Shown here: piece by piece, positions 1 to 6,119 of the stretch
How the letters are laid out: the number at the start of each line of letters is the position of its first letter
Position numbering within the stretch: the first letter of the stretch is position 1
Source: B18-G2 sp964432835
Lineage (GTDB): Archaea > Thermoplasmatota > E2 > DHVEG-1 > B18-G2
Assembly (NCBI GenBank): GCA_964432835.1
Contig: CAYSPA010000063.1
Span: 1-6,836, forward strand
Length of the DNA stretch: 6,836 nucleotides
Reading direction: 5' to 3'
Translations under genes and position numbers: made by a program
The notes under the pieces: generated by a model
Database searches by the model: none
Told to the model about the DNA's origin: nothing
The model's input: only the letters and a program-made list of their open reading frames with translations

Positions 1-263
1 GGTCTCTCACCAATCTGGTTTTCTGGATATTCTGGTTGAATTTCGCCATAGCCATCTTCAATGCTCTGCCGATGATTCCCCTGGATGGAGGTTATCTGAT
101 GCAGGACTTGCTTGGCGGACTGCTCGAAAGATTCCCCGTCAGGAAGAAGAGCAGAGAAAAAATAACGAGATACACCATGACGGCACTTTCTCTTTTGATA
201 TTATTCCTCGTTATATATCCACTTCTGCTGAAATATCTCTTTCCTCTGCTTCACCGGGCTTAA
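1..263 (+). CDS. M50-family (site-2 protease) membrane metalloprotease, C-terminal part
   Basis: Partial gene running off the left edge; 86 codons are visible from position 3 to the TAA at 261-263. An in-frame TTG at 36 is not the start, because the frame stays open and hydrophobic upstream of it. The visible part begins in a hydrophobic segment leading into NALPMIPLDGG (bases 60-92), which fits the N-x-x-P-x-x-x-L-D-G motif of M50 proteases; its Asp (codon 84-86) is the third zinc ligand in this family. The HExxH motif must lie upstream, outside the window. A basic loop rich in Lys and Arg follows, then a second membrane segment (about bases 174-245) and a short tail. The family cleaves substrates within the membrane or processes membrane proteins; the substrate here is unknown. 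It converges on the uL16 gene with interlocking stop codons. The family call is fairly firm; the subfamily cannot be read from this piece. Confidence 0.82.
   Translation, partial: SLTNLVFWIFWLNFAIAIFNALPMIPLDGGYLMQDLLGGLLERFPVRKKSREKITRYTMTALSLLILFLVIYPLLLKYLFPLLHRA
260..263. other. Interlocked stop codons of convergent genes (TTAA)
   Basis: The palindrome TTAA holds both stop codons: TAA at 261-263 ends the protease on the plus strand, and the complement of 260-262 ends uL16 on the minus strand. Neither transcript can therefore terminate before entering the other gene. Confidence 0.9.
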
Positions 264-760
264 GTTTCAACAACTATACGGAATGGAGAGGGGATCTTCA
301 TCCCGGCTCTTCTTAAAGCTTCCTTTGCCTTCTCTATAAACTGTGGCTTGGTTTCTATGGATATCACGGGTTGATTTGGTTTCACCCTCGCCGCGGTTCC
401 AACCGGTTTTCCGTATGCCTTTCTCATCCCCTGTGAAACCCTGTCCGCGCCCGCTCCCGTCGCCTGTTTGTTCTCCCTCAGTATCACGTGCGGATACACC
501 CTTATTTTCAAATGATAGTTGGAGACGCCCACGGATTTCTCCATGTATCTGTTTGCAGCCACACGGGCCGCATCTAAGGCGTTATGTCTTATATTGCAAG
601 CCTCCTCGGCGAGGAGGGATATCTTGACGGGAAAACTCTCCCTCCTGTTACCCATGTCGAATTGCGTTATCTTTGGATTTGGTACGCCTTTCAGATACTC
701 CTTCCTCGTTGTTATCTGTCCCCTTATTTCTCTATACATTCTGCCGGGTTTTCTTGCCAT
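260..760 (-). CDS. rpl10e: 50S ribosomal protein uL16 (archaeal L10e)
   Basis: A protein of 166 residues recognisable along its whole length as archaeal L10e (uL16), the large-subunit protein next to the peptidyl-transferase and A-site tRNA region. Typical stretches are the start MARKPGRMYREIRG, KGVPNPKI (residues 24-31), AARVAANRYME (64-74) and the Gly/Arg-rich RVSQGMRKAYGKPVGTAARV (107-126), which corresponds to the loop reaching towards the catalytic centre. The length is slightly below the roughly 170-180 residues common in archaea. The ATG at 758-760 is supported by AGGTGA (complement of 767-772) six bases upstream and by a TATA-like element about 40 bases upstream. It stands alone rather than in a ribosomal operon, diverges from elp3 and converges on the M50 protease gene, overlapping it by four bases. 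Confidence 0.96.
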   Translation of the reverse strand: MARKPGRMYREIRGQITTRKEYLKGVPNPKITQFDMGNRRESFPVKISLLAEEACNIRHNALDAARVAANRYMEKSVGVSNYHLKIRVYPHVILRENKQATGAGADRVSQGMRKAYGKPVGTAARVKPNQPVISIETKPQFIEKAKEALRRAGMKIPSPFRIVVET

Positions 761-766
761 AAACCT

Positions 767-772
767 TCACCT
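767..772 (-). promoter_or_regulatory. Ribosome binding site of uL16 gene
   Basis: The minus strand reads AGGTGA here, complementary to the 3' end of archaeal 16S rRNA. It is followed after six bases by the ATG at 758-760, which fixes the start. Confidence 0.75.
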
Positions 773-796
773 GATGAATCCCGAAACAGTTCCCTA

Positions 797-805
797 TTTA
801 TAAAA
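797..805 (-). promoter_or_regulatory. TATA box for uL16 gene
   Basis: The minus strand reads TTTTATAAA. With the usual 25-27 bases from TATA centre to transcription start, the mRNA would begin near 775. That gives a leader of about 15 bases, just enough for the AGGTGA ribosome binding site. The position is inferred from spacing only. Confidence 0.6.
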
Positions 806-873
806 TCTTTCTTGGAAATATTAAACTCCACCGGATTTTTCATCTCCGCGCGGATTTCGGAGCCAGTTCGGGA

Positions 874-886
874 GAAAAGGTTATAT
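874..886 (+). promoter_or_regulatory. BRE/TATA-like promoter for elp3
   Basis: GAAAAGG followed by TTATAT (881-886) resembles a purine-rich BRE plus TATA box. Its centre lies about 30 bases before the ATG at 914, so the transcript would start about four bases before the start codon. This fits a leaderless or nearly leaderless mRNA and the absence of a clear ribosome binding site. Confidence 0.5.
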
Positions 887-913
887 CCCTTTATCAATCT
901 TATTTACCCAAGG

Positions 914-2488
914 ATGATGGAGAATTTCTACAGGGAGATAATCGAAGAGATTCGAAAAGGCAGGATAAAGTCAAAGAAAGAGCTTCATCGCAGAAAATTG
1001 CGACTGTGCAAAATGTACAATCTTGATAAGATTCCCCCGGACAGCGAGATACTGAAAAGAATACCGGATGATATGAAAAAGGAGGAATTCATGGAAATCT
1101 TAAAGAAAAAACCAACCAGAACCCTGTCCGGGGTTTCCGTTGTCGCGGTGATGACCTCTCCAGAGAGGTGCCCGCATGGCAGATGCATACCGTGTCCAGG
1201 CGGCGTGGATATGAACACTCCACAGAGCTATACTGGATACGAGCCCGCAACCATGAGAGCGATTCGCAACAGATTCGACCCCTATTTGCAGACCAGAAGC
1301 AGAATAGAACAACTCAGAGAGATAGGTCATCCCGTTGATAAGATAGATTTCATAGTGATGGGCGGTACATTTCCAGCCAGGGACCCGTTTTACAAGGAGT
1401 GGTTCATAAAGAGATGCTATGATGCGATGAACAACTCCGATAGCGAAAATCTCGAAGAGGCTAAGAAAAAGAACGAAAACGCTGAATCGAGGTGCATAGG
1501 ATTGACCATAGAGACCAGACCGGACTGGTGCAGGATGAATCAGATAGAGGAGATGCTGAGGTTCGGTGCAACACGCGTTGAGATCGGTGTGCAGACGGTT
1601 TTCGATTTCATACTCGAAAGAATGGAAAGGGGTCATACGGTATACGATTCCATACTTGCGACGAAACTGGCAAAGGATGCTGGTCTGAAGGTATGCTACC
1701 ACATAATGCCCGGTCTACCCGGCTCGGATCTGAATCTGGATATGGAGACCTTCAAAACGATCTTTGAGGACCCGAGATTCCGACCGGATATGTTGAAGAT
1801 ATATCCAACTCTCGTCATAGACGGAACCAAACTTTACGAGATGTGGAAGAAAAAGGAATACATTCCCCTGGATACCATGAAGGTCATAGACCTTCTTTCG
1901 AGGGTCAAGAGCATGGTACCGGAATGGATAAGGATTCAGAGGATAGAGAGGGATGTTCCCTCGCACAAGATCGAGGCGGGGGTGAAGGAGAGTAACCTGA
2001 GACAGCTTGTGAGAGAGTATATGCAGATTAGGGGAATGAGATGCAGATGCATAAGATGCAGGGAAGCCGGGCGCACCGATGCGGAGGGAGATATCGAGAG
2101 AGCGAGGATAAACAGGATAGATTACATCGCAAGTGATGGAGAGGAGGTCTTCCTCTCTTTTGAAGATAGATATAGTGATGTACTGTTTGGATACCTGAGG
2201 TTGAGGTTGCCGGGTAATCCATATATAAAAGAAGTGACCGAGACGAGATCGATGATAGTGAGGGAACTCAGGGTCGTCGGAAAGGAGATCGAGATAGGAA
2301 AAAGGTCAGCGCTTGCCATCCAGCACAGGGGTATTGGCAGGGCATTGATGATGGAGGCGGAAAAAATAGCGATGGAGGATTTTGACTGCAGGAAAATACT
2401 CGTTCTCAGCGGAGTCGGGGTCAAAGAATATTACAGGAAGCTCGGTTACGGCGATGATGGATTTTACATGAGCAAGAGATTAAAGTAG
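914..2488 (+). CDS. elp3: tRNA uridine(34) carboxymethyl-forming acetyltransferase Elp3 (radical SAM/GNAT)
   Basis: A 524-residue archaeal Elp3, normal length for the family. It uses a radical-SAM centre and acetyl-CoA to build the carboxymethyl-type group on C5 of the wobble uridine (U34) of tRNAs. The cluster motif is CPHGRCIPC with Cys86, Cys91 and Cys94 (Cx4Cx2C, the archaeal spacing). Other family stretches are VMGGTFPARD, ETRPDWC, GVQTVFDFIL and YHIMPGLPGS. A cysteine knot MRCRCIRCRE (Cys377, Cys379, Cys382) probably binds zinc. The C-terminal GNAT domain carries the acetyl-CoA loop QHRGIG (470-475) and YYRKLGY (506-512). The frame is open for 110 codons upstream, back to 584, but that part lies over the promoter region and antisense to uL16 and has no family resemblance; protein similarity begins at MMENFYREIIEEI. 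The start is ATG 914 or the adjacent ATG 917. The DUF89 gene follows after 21 bases. Confidence 0.95.
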   Translation: MMENFYREIIEEIRKGRIKSKKELHRRKLRLCKMYNLDKIPPDSEILKRIPDDMKKEEFMEILKKKPTRTLSGVSVVAVMTSPERCPHGRCIPCPGGVDMNTPQSYTGYEPATMRAIRNRFDPYLQTRSRIEQLREIGHPVDKIDFIVMGGTFPARDPFYKEWFIKRCYDAMNNSDSENLEEAKKKNENAESRCIGLTIETRPDWCRMNQIEEMLRFGATRVEIGVQTVFDFILERMERGHTVYDSILATKLAKDAGLKVCYHIMPGLPGSDLNLDMETFKTIFEDPRFRPDMLKIYPTLVIDGTKLYEMWKKKEYIPLDTMKVIDLLSRVKSMVPEWIRIQRIERDVPSHKIEAGVKESNLRQLVREYMQIRGMRCRCIRCREAGRTDAEGDIERARINRIDYIASDGEEVFLSFEDRYSDVLFGYLRLRLPGNPYIKEVTETRSMIVRELRVVGKEIEIGKRSALAIQHRGIGRALMMEAEKIAMEDFDCRKILVLSGVGVKEYYRKLGYGDDGFYMSKRLK

Positions 2489-2509
2489 AGAAAGTTGATT
2501 CCCACCTTC

Positions 2510-3388
2510 ATGAAAATACAGCCAGAATGCCTTCCCTGTCTGATGAAGAGGTGCCTCTACGAAATAGAACTCGCCGGAAAGAACAAAGATATCTCGAAAA
2601 AGGCGATGGTAAAGGCGATGGAAACCCTCGCAAGGGAGTTTGACCCATCCAGGTGCAGTGCGAGCATAGCGACGGAGGTTCACAGAGCGGTGTATAAAGC
2701 GCTCGAATGTAAAGACCCATACAGGGAGATGAAGAGAAGAAGCAACGAGGTCGCCCTCTCTCTCATTCCAAAGGTTGAAACTATCATAAAAAATTCGTGT
2801 GACCCCCTCGAATCTGCCATCGTGTGCTCGATCATCGGAAATATCCTGGATTTTGGCATAGAGGGCGGAAGCAGCAGGCCGGAGAATCTCGAAAGGGACT
2901 TCGAGAGGTTTTACAGAGAAGGACTCGGCTACAGCGATTACGATGAGTTCAGAAAAATCCTCCTGAATGCCGAGAGAGTAACCCTCTTCACGGATAACTG
3001 CGGAGAGATCGTTTTTGACAAACTGCTGTGCAGGGAGATAAAGAGATCGAGACCTGAATTGAGACTTACCCTTGTTGTTAAAGGGGAGCCGATCCTTTCG
3101 GATGCAACGAGAGAGGATGCCGAAAAACTGTCGTTCAGAGAGGTTGTCGATGAAATAATGGATACCGGAACGTTTGCGGTGGGTCTGGATATAGAAAACA
3201 TGCCGGAAAATCTGAGAAAGAATCTGGAAGAGACTGACCTCATAATATGCAAGGGTATGGCGAATTATGAAGTGTTCTCTGAAACCAGTTACAGACCCAT
3301 AGCTTACCTCCTCAGGACAAAATGTGAGCCAATAGCGAGATCATTGGGTGTTGAAACGAATATCAACATCCTTAAGCTCTTTACATGA
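2510..3388 (+). CDS. DUF89 family metal-dependent phosphatase (damage-control phosphatase-like)
   Basis: A 292-residue member of DUF89 (PF01937; the archaeal AF1104-like group with N-terminal cysteines). Relatives are metal-dependent phosphatases proposed to remove damaged or surplus phosphometabolites; the substrate here is unknown. Visible hallmarks are the start MKIQPECLPC with Cys7, Cys10 and also Cys15, the metal-site stretch TDNCGEIVFD (Asp162, Asn163, Glu166, Asp170), KGEPILSDAT (191-200, Asp198) and KGMANYE (248-254, Asn252). All expected metal-binding positions look intact. The ATG at 2510 is chosen over an in-frame TTG at 2495 because family members begin with the M-K-I-x-x-E-C pattern. 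No good ribosome binding site is visible. It starts 21 bases after elp3 on the same strand, so co-transcription with elp3 is likely. The glycosyltransferase gene lies 94 bases downstream. Confidence 0.9.
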   Translation: MKIQPECLPCLMKRCLYEIELAGKNKDISKKAMVKAMETLAREFDPSRCSASIATEVHRAVYKALECKDPYREMKRRSNEVALSLIPKVETIIKNSCDPLESAIVCSIIGNILDFGIEGGSSRPENLERDFERFYREGLGYSDYDEFRKILLNAERVTLFTDNCGEIVFDKLLCREIKRSRPELRLTLVVKGEPILSDATREDAEKLSFREVVDEIMDTGTFAVGLDIENMPENLRKNLEETDLIICKGMANYEVFSETSYRPIAYLLRTKCEPIARSLGVETNINILKLFT

Positions 3389-3435
3389 ATGCAAATCCCC
3401 AAAATCGGAGATCATCCATCGACCTTCACCGACAG

Positions 3436-3444
3436 TTTTTTAAC
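3436..3444 (+). promoter_or_regulatory. Possible TATA box for the glycosyltransferase gene
   Basis: A run TTTTTTAAC in the 94-base gap between the DUF89 gene and the glycosyltransferase gene. With standard archaeal spacing the transcript would start near 3466, leaving a leader of about 17 bases with the GGTGA site. The sequence is only TATA-like; the T-run could instead help end the upstream transcript. Confidence 0.4.
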
Positions 3445-3471
3445 TTTTCTATCCATAACGTGTTGAAGCCC

Positions 3472-3476
3472 GGTGA
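3472..3476 (+). promoter_or_regulatory. Ribosome binding site of the glycosyltransferase gene
   Basis: GGTGA ends six bases before the ATG at 3483, which supports that start. Confidence 0.75.
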
Positions 3477-3482
3477 TAGGGG

Positions 3483-4706
3483 ATGGACGAAATAGAACTG
3501 CCCGGACATCTTGTCAAAACGTGCGAGGAAGTGGGGCACGTCGATATACTCGTGGGGGTGCTGTGTAAAAACGTGGAGGCAACGATACTCCACGTTCTCA
3601 ATGTCACAAATGAGGGTCTCTACACCTACTTTCCAGAATATCGTAAGGGGATTGTTGTGAGCGTGGGGGAGTCGAGCGATAGGACGAGGGAGATGGCCAA
3701 ACTGTTCCAGCCCTACAATGGCATATCAAAAATAATAACCGAAGATATCGGCGGGAGCGGCAAGGGCGCCGGGGTGAGAACCATAATGAAAGTGGCGAGA
3801 TTTCTCGATGCGGATGTTCTCATCCTTCTGGATGGTGACCTTCTCAGCGTGAGACCGAAATGGATAGAATCCATAGCCGCTCCGATAATCTATGGAAGGG
3901 CAGACCTCACCATACCTTTCTACATAAGACACAAGTACGATGGTGTCATCACAAACATACTGGCATATCCCTTCACGAGGGCGGTTTATGGCGTAGATAT
4001 CAGACAACCGATAGCGGGAGAGTTCGGTATATCCAGAGAGTTGTGCGAAAAACTGCTGAAACACCCCCTCTTCCCCATGGATTTCGGCATAGACATATTC
4101 ATCGTAACCGTGGCGGCTGCGGAGGGTATGATGGCGAAAGAAAGCCTGTTCACCCAAAAAATCCACGAGTCGACAACCAGGTATCTGGAACCCGAGAAAT
4201 TGCTCATACCCATGTTCAGACAGGTCGTCGGTGAGATGTTCGAACTCGCAAAATACTACGAGAAGATGTGGAGGAACAGAGAGAGGTATCGCCTGAGCAG
4301 AAATTATCGCACGGGTTTGACGCAGAAACCCATCCCCGTGAAGGTCGATATAGAGAAATTTATTAAGATGTTCAGAGAGGGATACAGGGACATGAAAGAT
4401 GTCATACGGAGATATCTTTCCCCAGACATCAACTCCCGCTTAGAGGATGCCTATAACGACATTGAGAAATTCGATGCGGATACCTGGGCGAAGGCGGTTT
4501 ACAGATTCGCTGCTGGATACAGGCATCTCGAAAGGGATATAGACAAGTACATTCTCATCGAGGCGTTGAAATCCCTCTGGCTGGGAAGATTTGCGAGTTA
4601 TGCCATAGAGGTTAAGGACCTGGATACCGAAGATGCGGAGAGAGTTATACAGGAACAGGCAAGGGTCTTCGAAGAAAATTTTGATTATTTTTTGTCTCTC
4701 CGGTGA
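3483..4706 (+). CDS. GT-A glycosyltransferase, mannosylglycerate synthase / glucosyl-3-phosphoglycerate synthase type
   Basis: A 407-residue, probably cytoplasmic glycosyltransferase with no signal peptide or membrane segment. The GT-A nucleotide-sugar domain (about 20-230) contains ILVGVLCKN (22-30), GESSDRT (62-68), the phosphate-contacting glycines GGSGKGAG (90-97), the metal-binding DxD as LLDGDL (Asp117, Asp119), RQPIAGEFG (174-182), MDFGID (199-204) and KIHES with His228, the likely third metal ligand. The rest (about 240-407) is an alpha-helical extension with a W-A-x-A motif near residue 340. From memory of the families, order and motifs match Rhodothermus-type mannosylglycerate synthase (GT78), including the helical tail, and also GpgS (GT81). 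The enzyme probably moves glucose or mannose from a nucleotide sugar to glycerate or 3-phosphoglycerate, giving a compatible solute or a lipid/polysaccharide precursor. Donor and acceptor are not settled. It ends four bases from the convergent SLOG gene; a T-rich stretch (about 4678-4694) lies in its last codons. Confidence 0.82.
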   Translation: MDEIELPGHLVKTCEEVGHVDILVGVLCKNVEATILHVLNVTNEGLYTYFPEYRKGIVVSVGESSDRTREMAKLFQPYNGISKIITEDIGGSGKGAGVRTIMKVARFLDADVLILLDGDLLSVRPKWIESIAAPIIYGRADLTIPFYIRHKYDGVITNILAYPFTRAVYGVDIRQPIAGEFGISRELCEKLLKHPLFPMDFGIDIFIVTVAAAEGMMAKESLFTQKIHESTTRYLEPEKLLIPMFRQVVGEMFELAKYYEKMWRNRERYRLSRNYRTGLTQKPIPVKVDIEKFIKMFREGYRDMKDVIRRYLSPDINSRLEDAYNDIEKFDADTWAKAVYRFAAGYRHLERDIDKYILIEALKSLWLGRFASYAIEVKDLDTEDAERVIQEQARVFEENFDYFLSLR

Positions 4707-4710
4707 CGCC

Positions 4711-5235
4711 TCAGTCCCTGAATCCACGTGAATCCTTTATGAACCTGAATGCCACATCCACAGCATCTTTTGCATTCTGCGCCACATGATAATTTCCCTC
4801 TACCCCCTTCAGCAATTTGTTGTGCACGATATCGTCCACCACACCCCCACTGCCCTCGATGAGGATGGTGGGCTTCCCGAGAATGATGGCGGTTGATATC
4901 TCATTCAGTGTCCCCCATCTCCCGCATATTCCTATAACAGCGTCCGCGCTACTCACTATCACATAATTCCTGAAATGCCCGAGCCCGCTCTCTATGGCTA
5001 TGTCTATGTATGGGTTTGCCTCGCTCTTTGAAAACGGTAAAATCCCGACGGTTGTTCCTCCCTCTCTCTTTGCCCCCTTACATGCCGCCTCCATCACGCC
5101 GGAGCGCCCGCCGCAGATGAGGATGCATCCCCTCTTAGCTATCTCCGCTCCCACCTCTTCAGCGAGTTTGAGGATCTTCTCATTTAATTTTTCATCGTCT
5201 CCATCACTGCCGCACACCGCTATTAATGGCTTCAT
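4711..5235 (-). CDS. SLOG-fold nucleotide-binding protein, TIGR00725-like (LOG relative)
   Basis: A 174-residue Rossmann-like protein of the SLOG superfamily, closest by eye to TIGR00725-type proteins. These are related to the LOG cytokinin-riboside phosphoribohydrolases and are often mislabelled lysine decarboxylase. It opens with the strand MKPLIAVCGSDG, followed by CGGRSGVMEAACKGA (41-55) and ICGRWGTLNE (103-112, Glu112), the counterpart of the GGxGTxxE motif that binds the nucleotide ribose-phosphate. The small-molecule ligand and role are unknown. The frame extends 19 codons further upstream to an ATG at 5292, and another ATG lies at 5268. Both would place the start on or upstream of the probable transcription start, and the family begins at the first strand, so ATG 5235 is preferred. 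It is convergent with the glycosyltransferase gene and divergent from the ribosomal operon, so it is probably transcribed alone. Confidence 0.85.
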   Translation of the reverse strand: MKPLIAVCGSDGDDEKLNEKILKLAEEVGAEIAKRGCILICGGRSGVMEAACKGAKREGGTTVGILPFSKSEANPYIDIAIESGLGHFRNYVIVSSADAVIGICGRWGTLNEISTAIILGKPTILIEGSGGVVDDIVHNKLLKGVEGNYHVAQNAKDAVDVAFRFIKDSRGFRD

Positions 5236-5280
5236 GGTCTGCTGATTCGGAAAAGTATTATTAACCATTTTCCCATAAAT

Positions 5281-5289
5281 CTTATAAAT
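5281..5289. promoter_or_regulatory. TATA element, possibly shared by the SLOG gene and the eL18 operon
   Basis: CTTATAAAT on the plus strand reads ATTTATAAG on the minus strand, a good TATA box in both directions. Its centre lies about 48-50 bases from both start codons (5235 minus, 5334 plus). With standard spacing it would give transcripts starting near 5259 (minus) and 5312 (plus), each with a leader of about 22-24 bases. Confidence 0.55.
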
Positions 5290-5324
5290 CACTCTTTAAT
5301 TCACCTAATATTCCCGATATTTAC

Positions 5325-5329
5325 GGTGG
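5325..5329 (+). promoter_or_regulatory. Ribosome binding site of eL18 gene
   Basis: GGTGG, part of a GGTGGG run, lies four to five bases before the ATG at 5334 and supports that start. Confidence 0.65.
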
Positions 5330-5333
5330 GTAA

Positions 5334-5699
5334 ATGGCAAAGAAGATCAGAAAGACGAATCCGATGCTCGTACAGCTGATCGGGTATCTAAAGATGAAAT
5401 CCCACGAGAACGGCGCACCCATATGGAAGGATATAGCGGAGAGACTGGAGAGGCCTCTGAAGAACTGGGCGAACGTGAACATCAGCAGGATAGAAAGATA
5501 CGCGAACGAAAACGAGGTCGTGATAGTTCCCGGCAAGGTCCTTTCGTGTGGAGAGCTCACAAAGAAGGTCACCATCGCGGCGTGGTCGTTTTCAGAGAAG
5601 GCGAGGGAAAAGATAGAAAGGGCGGGTGGAAGATGTATATCGATAGAGCAACTCGTCGAGGAGAATCCCGAGGGGAAGAACGTTAGGATAATAGGGTAG
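5334..5699 (+). CDS. rpl18e: 50S ribosomal protein eL18 (L18e)
   Basis: A 121-residue archaeal eL18, a large-subunit protein shared with eukaryotes, absent from bacteria and with a fold like bacterial uL15. Recognisable stretches are RKTNPMLVQLIGYLK near the start, APIWKDIAERLERP (28-41), the core VVIVPGKVLSCGELT (62-76) and TIAAWSFSEKAREKI (80-94). Length is normal. It is the first gene of the operon here; uL13 starts six bases after its TAG. In many euryarchaea this gene follows rpoD (Rpb3) and the S13-S4-S11 genes, but here a divergent SLOG gene sits upstream. All nine of its arginine codons are AGA or AGG. Confidence 0.96.
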   Translation: MAKKIRKTNPMLVQLIGYLKMKSHENGAPIWKDIAERLERPLKNWANVNISRIERYANENEVVIVPGKVLSCGELTKKVTIAAWSFSEKAREKIERAGGRCISIEQLVEENPEGKNVRIIG

Positions 5700-5705
5700 A
5701 GGGAT

Positions 5706-6119
5706 ATGGTGACGGTGATAGATGCATCCGGAGCCGTGCTTGGGCGGATGGCGAGCATAGTTGCAAAGAGATTGCTGAAGGGGGAGGAGATCGCGATAGT
5801 GAACGCGGAGAAGGCGATAATCCTAGGGGATGAACAGATGGTCAAGAGGGAGTACAGGGAAAAGAGGGAGATCGGGACGCAGAGAAAGGGTCCATTCTTC
5901 CCGAGGGTACCTCACATGATCGTAAAGAGAACGATCAGGGGAATGCTTCCGTATCAGCAGCCAAAGGGAAGGGAAGCGATGAAGAGACTGAAATGTTATA
6001 TAGGCGTACCGGATGAATACAAAGACGCGAATATGGAGAGAGTTGGCATACCAGAGAAAAAACCTTATAAGTATATCACCATAGAGGAATTATCCAGATA
6101 TTTGGGTGCAAAGATATGA
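5706..6119 (+). CDS. rpl13: 50S ribosomal protein uL13
   Basis: A 137-residue archaeal uL13, an early-assembling large-subunit protein that binds 23S rRNA. It begins MVTVIDASGAVLGRMASIVAKRLL, with the usual D-A-x-x-x-x-LGR-x-A pattern. The basic KGPFFPRVPH (61-70) followed by TIRGMLP (76-82) is the family signature region, and the end SRYLGAKI is typical. Length is normal. The gap to eL18 is six bases and only a weak purine-rich site (around 5698-5703) precedes the ATG, so translation is probably coupled to eL18. Its TGA overlaps the uS9 start. It contains the only CGN arginine codon (CGG, Arg14) found among the four operon genes. Confidence 0.96.
   Translation: MVTVIDASGAVLGRMASIVAKRLLKGEEIAIVNAEKAIILGDEQMVKREYREKREIGTQRKGPFFPRVPHMIVKRTIRGMLPYQQPKGREAMKRLKCYIGVPDEYKDANMERVGIPEKKPYKYITIEELSRYLGAKI

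Noticed and set aside
36..38. TTG at 36 as the start of a 75-residue membrane protein
   Set aside because: The frame remains open to the left edge with hydrophobic residues continuous with the membrane segment, and the M50 family requires an upstream HExxH part.
343..803. Plus-strand open frames at 343-627 and 519-803
   Set aside because: They lie antisense to the firmly identified uL16 gene, have low-complexity Ser/Pro/Arg-rich translations and no recognisable domain.
985..1702. Minus-strand open frames inside elp3 (985-1218 and 1100-1702)
   Set aside because: They are shadows of the elp3 reading frame; the translations resemble no family and lack ribosome binding sites.
2139..2161. Hairpin GAGAGGA/TCCTCTC with a five-base loop followed by TTTT, resembling a bacterial intrinsic terminator
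   Set aside because: It lies inside elp3, whose conserved GNAT domain continues downstream. Archaeal termination does not rely on such hairpins, so it is probably chance in purine-rich coding sequence.
1715..2424. Minus-strand open frames over the 3' half of elp3
   Set aside because: The elp3 frame is conserved through here, including the Cys-rich and GNAT motifs, and the antisense translations have no protein-like features.
2495..2509. TTG at 2495 as start of the DUF89 gene
   Set aside because: It would add five residues before the conserved MKIQPEC start and has no ribosome binding site advantage; ATG 2510 fits the family.
2480..3252. Minus-strand open frames over the DUF89 gene
   Set aside because: The sense strand encodes a complete DUF89 protein with its motifs; the antisense frames are shadows.
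3389..3482. Possible small RNA or riboswitch in the gap before the glycosyltransferase gene
   Set aside because: I found only weak short complementary pairs (such as TCGG/CCGA) and no recognisable fold; the gap is explained by a promoter and ribosome binding site.
3726..4234. Minus- and plus-strand alternative frames within the glycosyltransferase gene
   Set aside because: The main frame carries all GT-A motifs and a good ribosome binding site. The others have no domain, and the His-rich translations arise from out-of-frame reading.
5321..5845. 174-codon minus-strand open frame over eL18 and uL13
   Set aside because: Its Ser/Phe/Ile-rich, membrane-like translation comes from reading the antisense of purine-rich ribosomal protein genes; both sense genes are certain.
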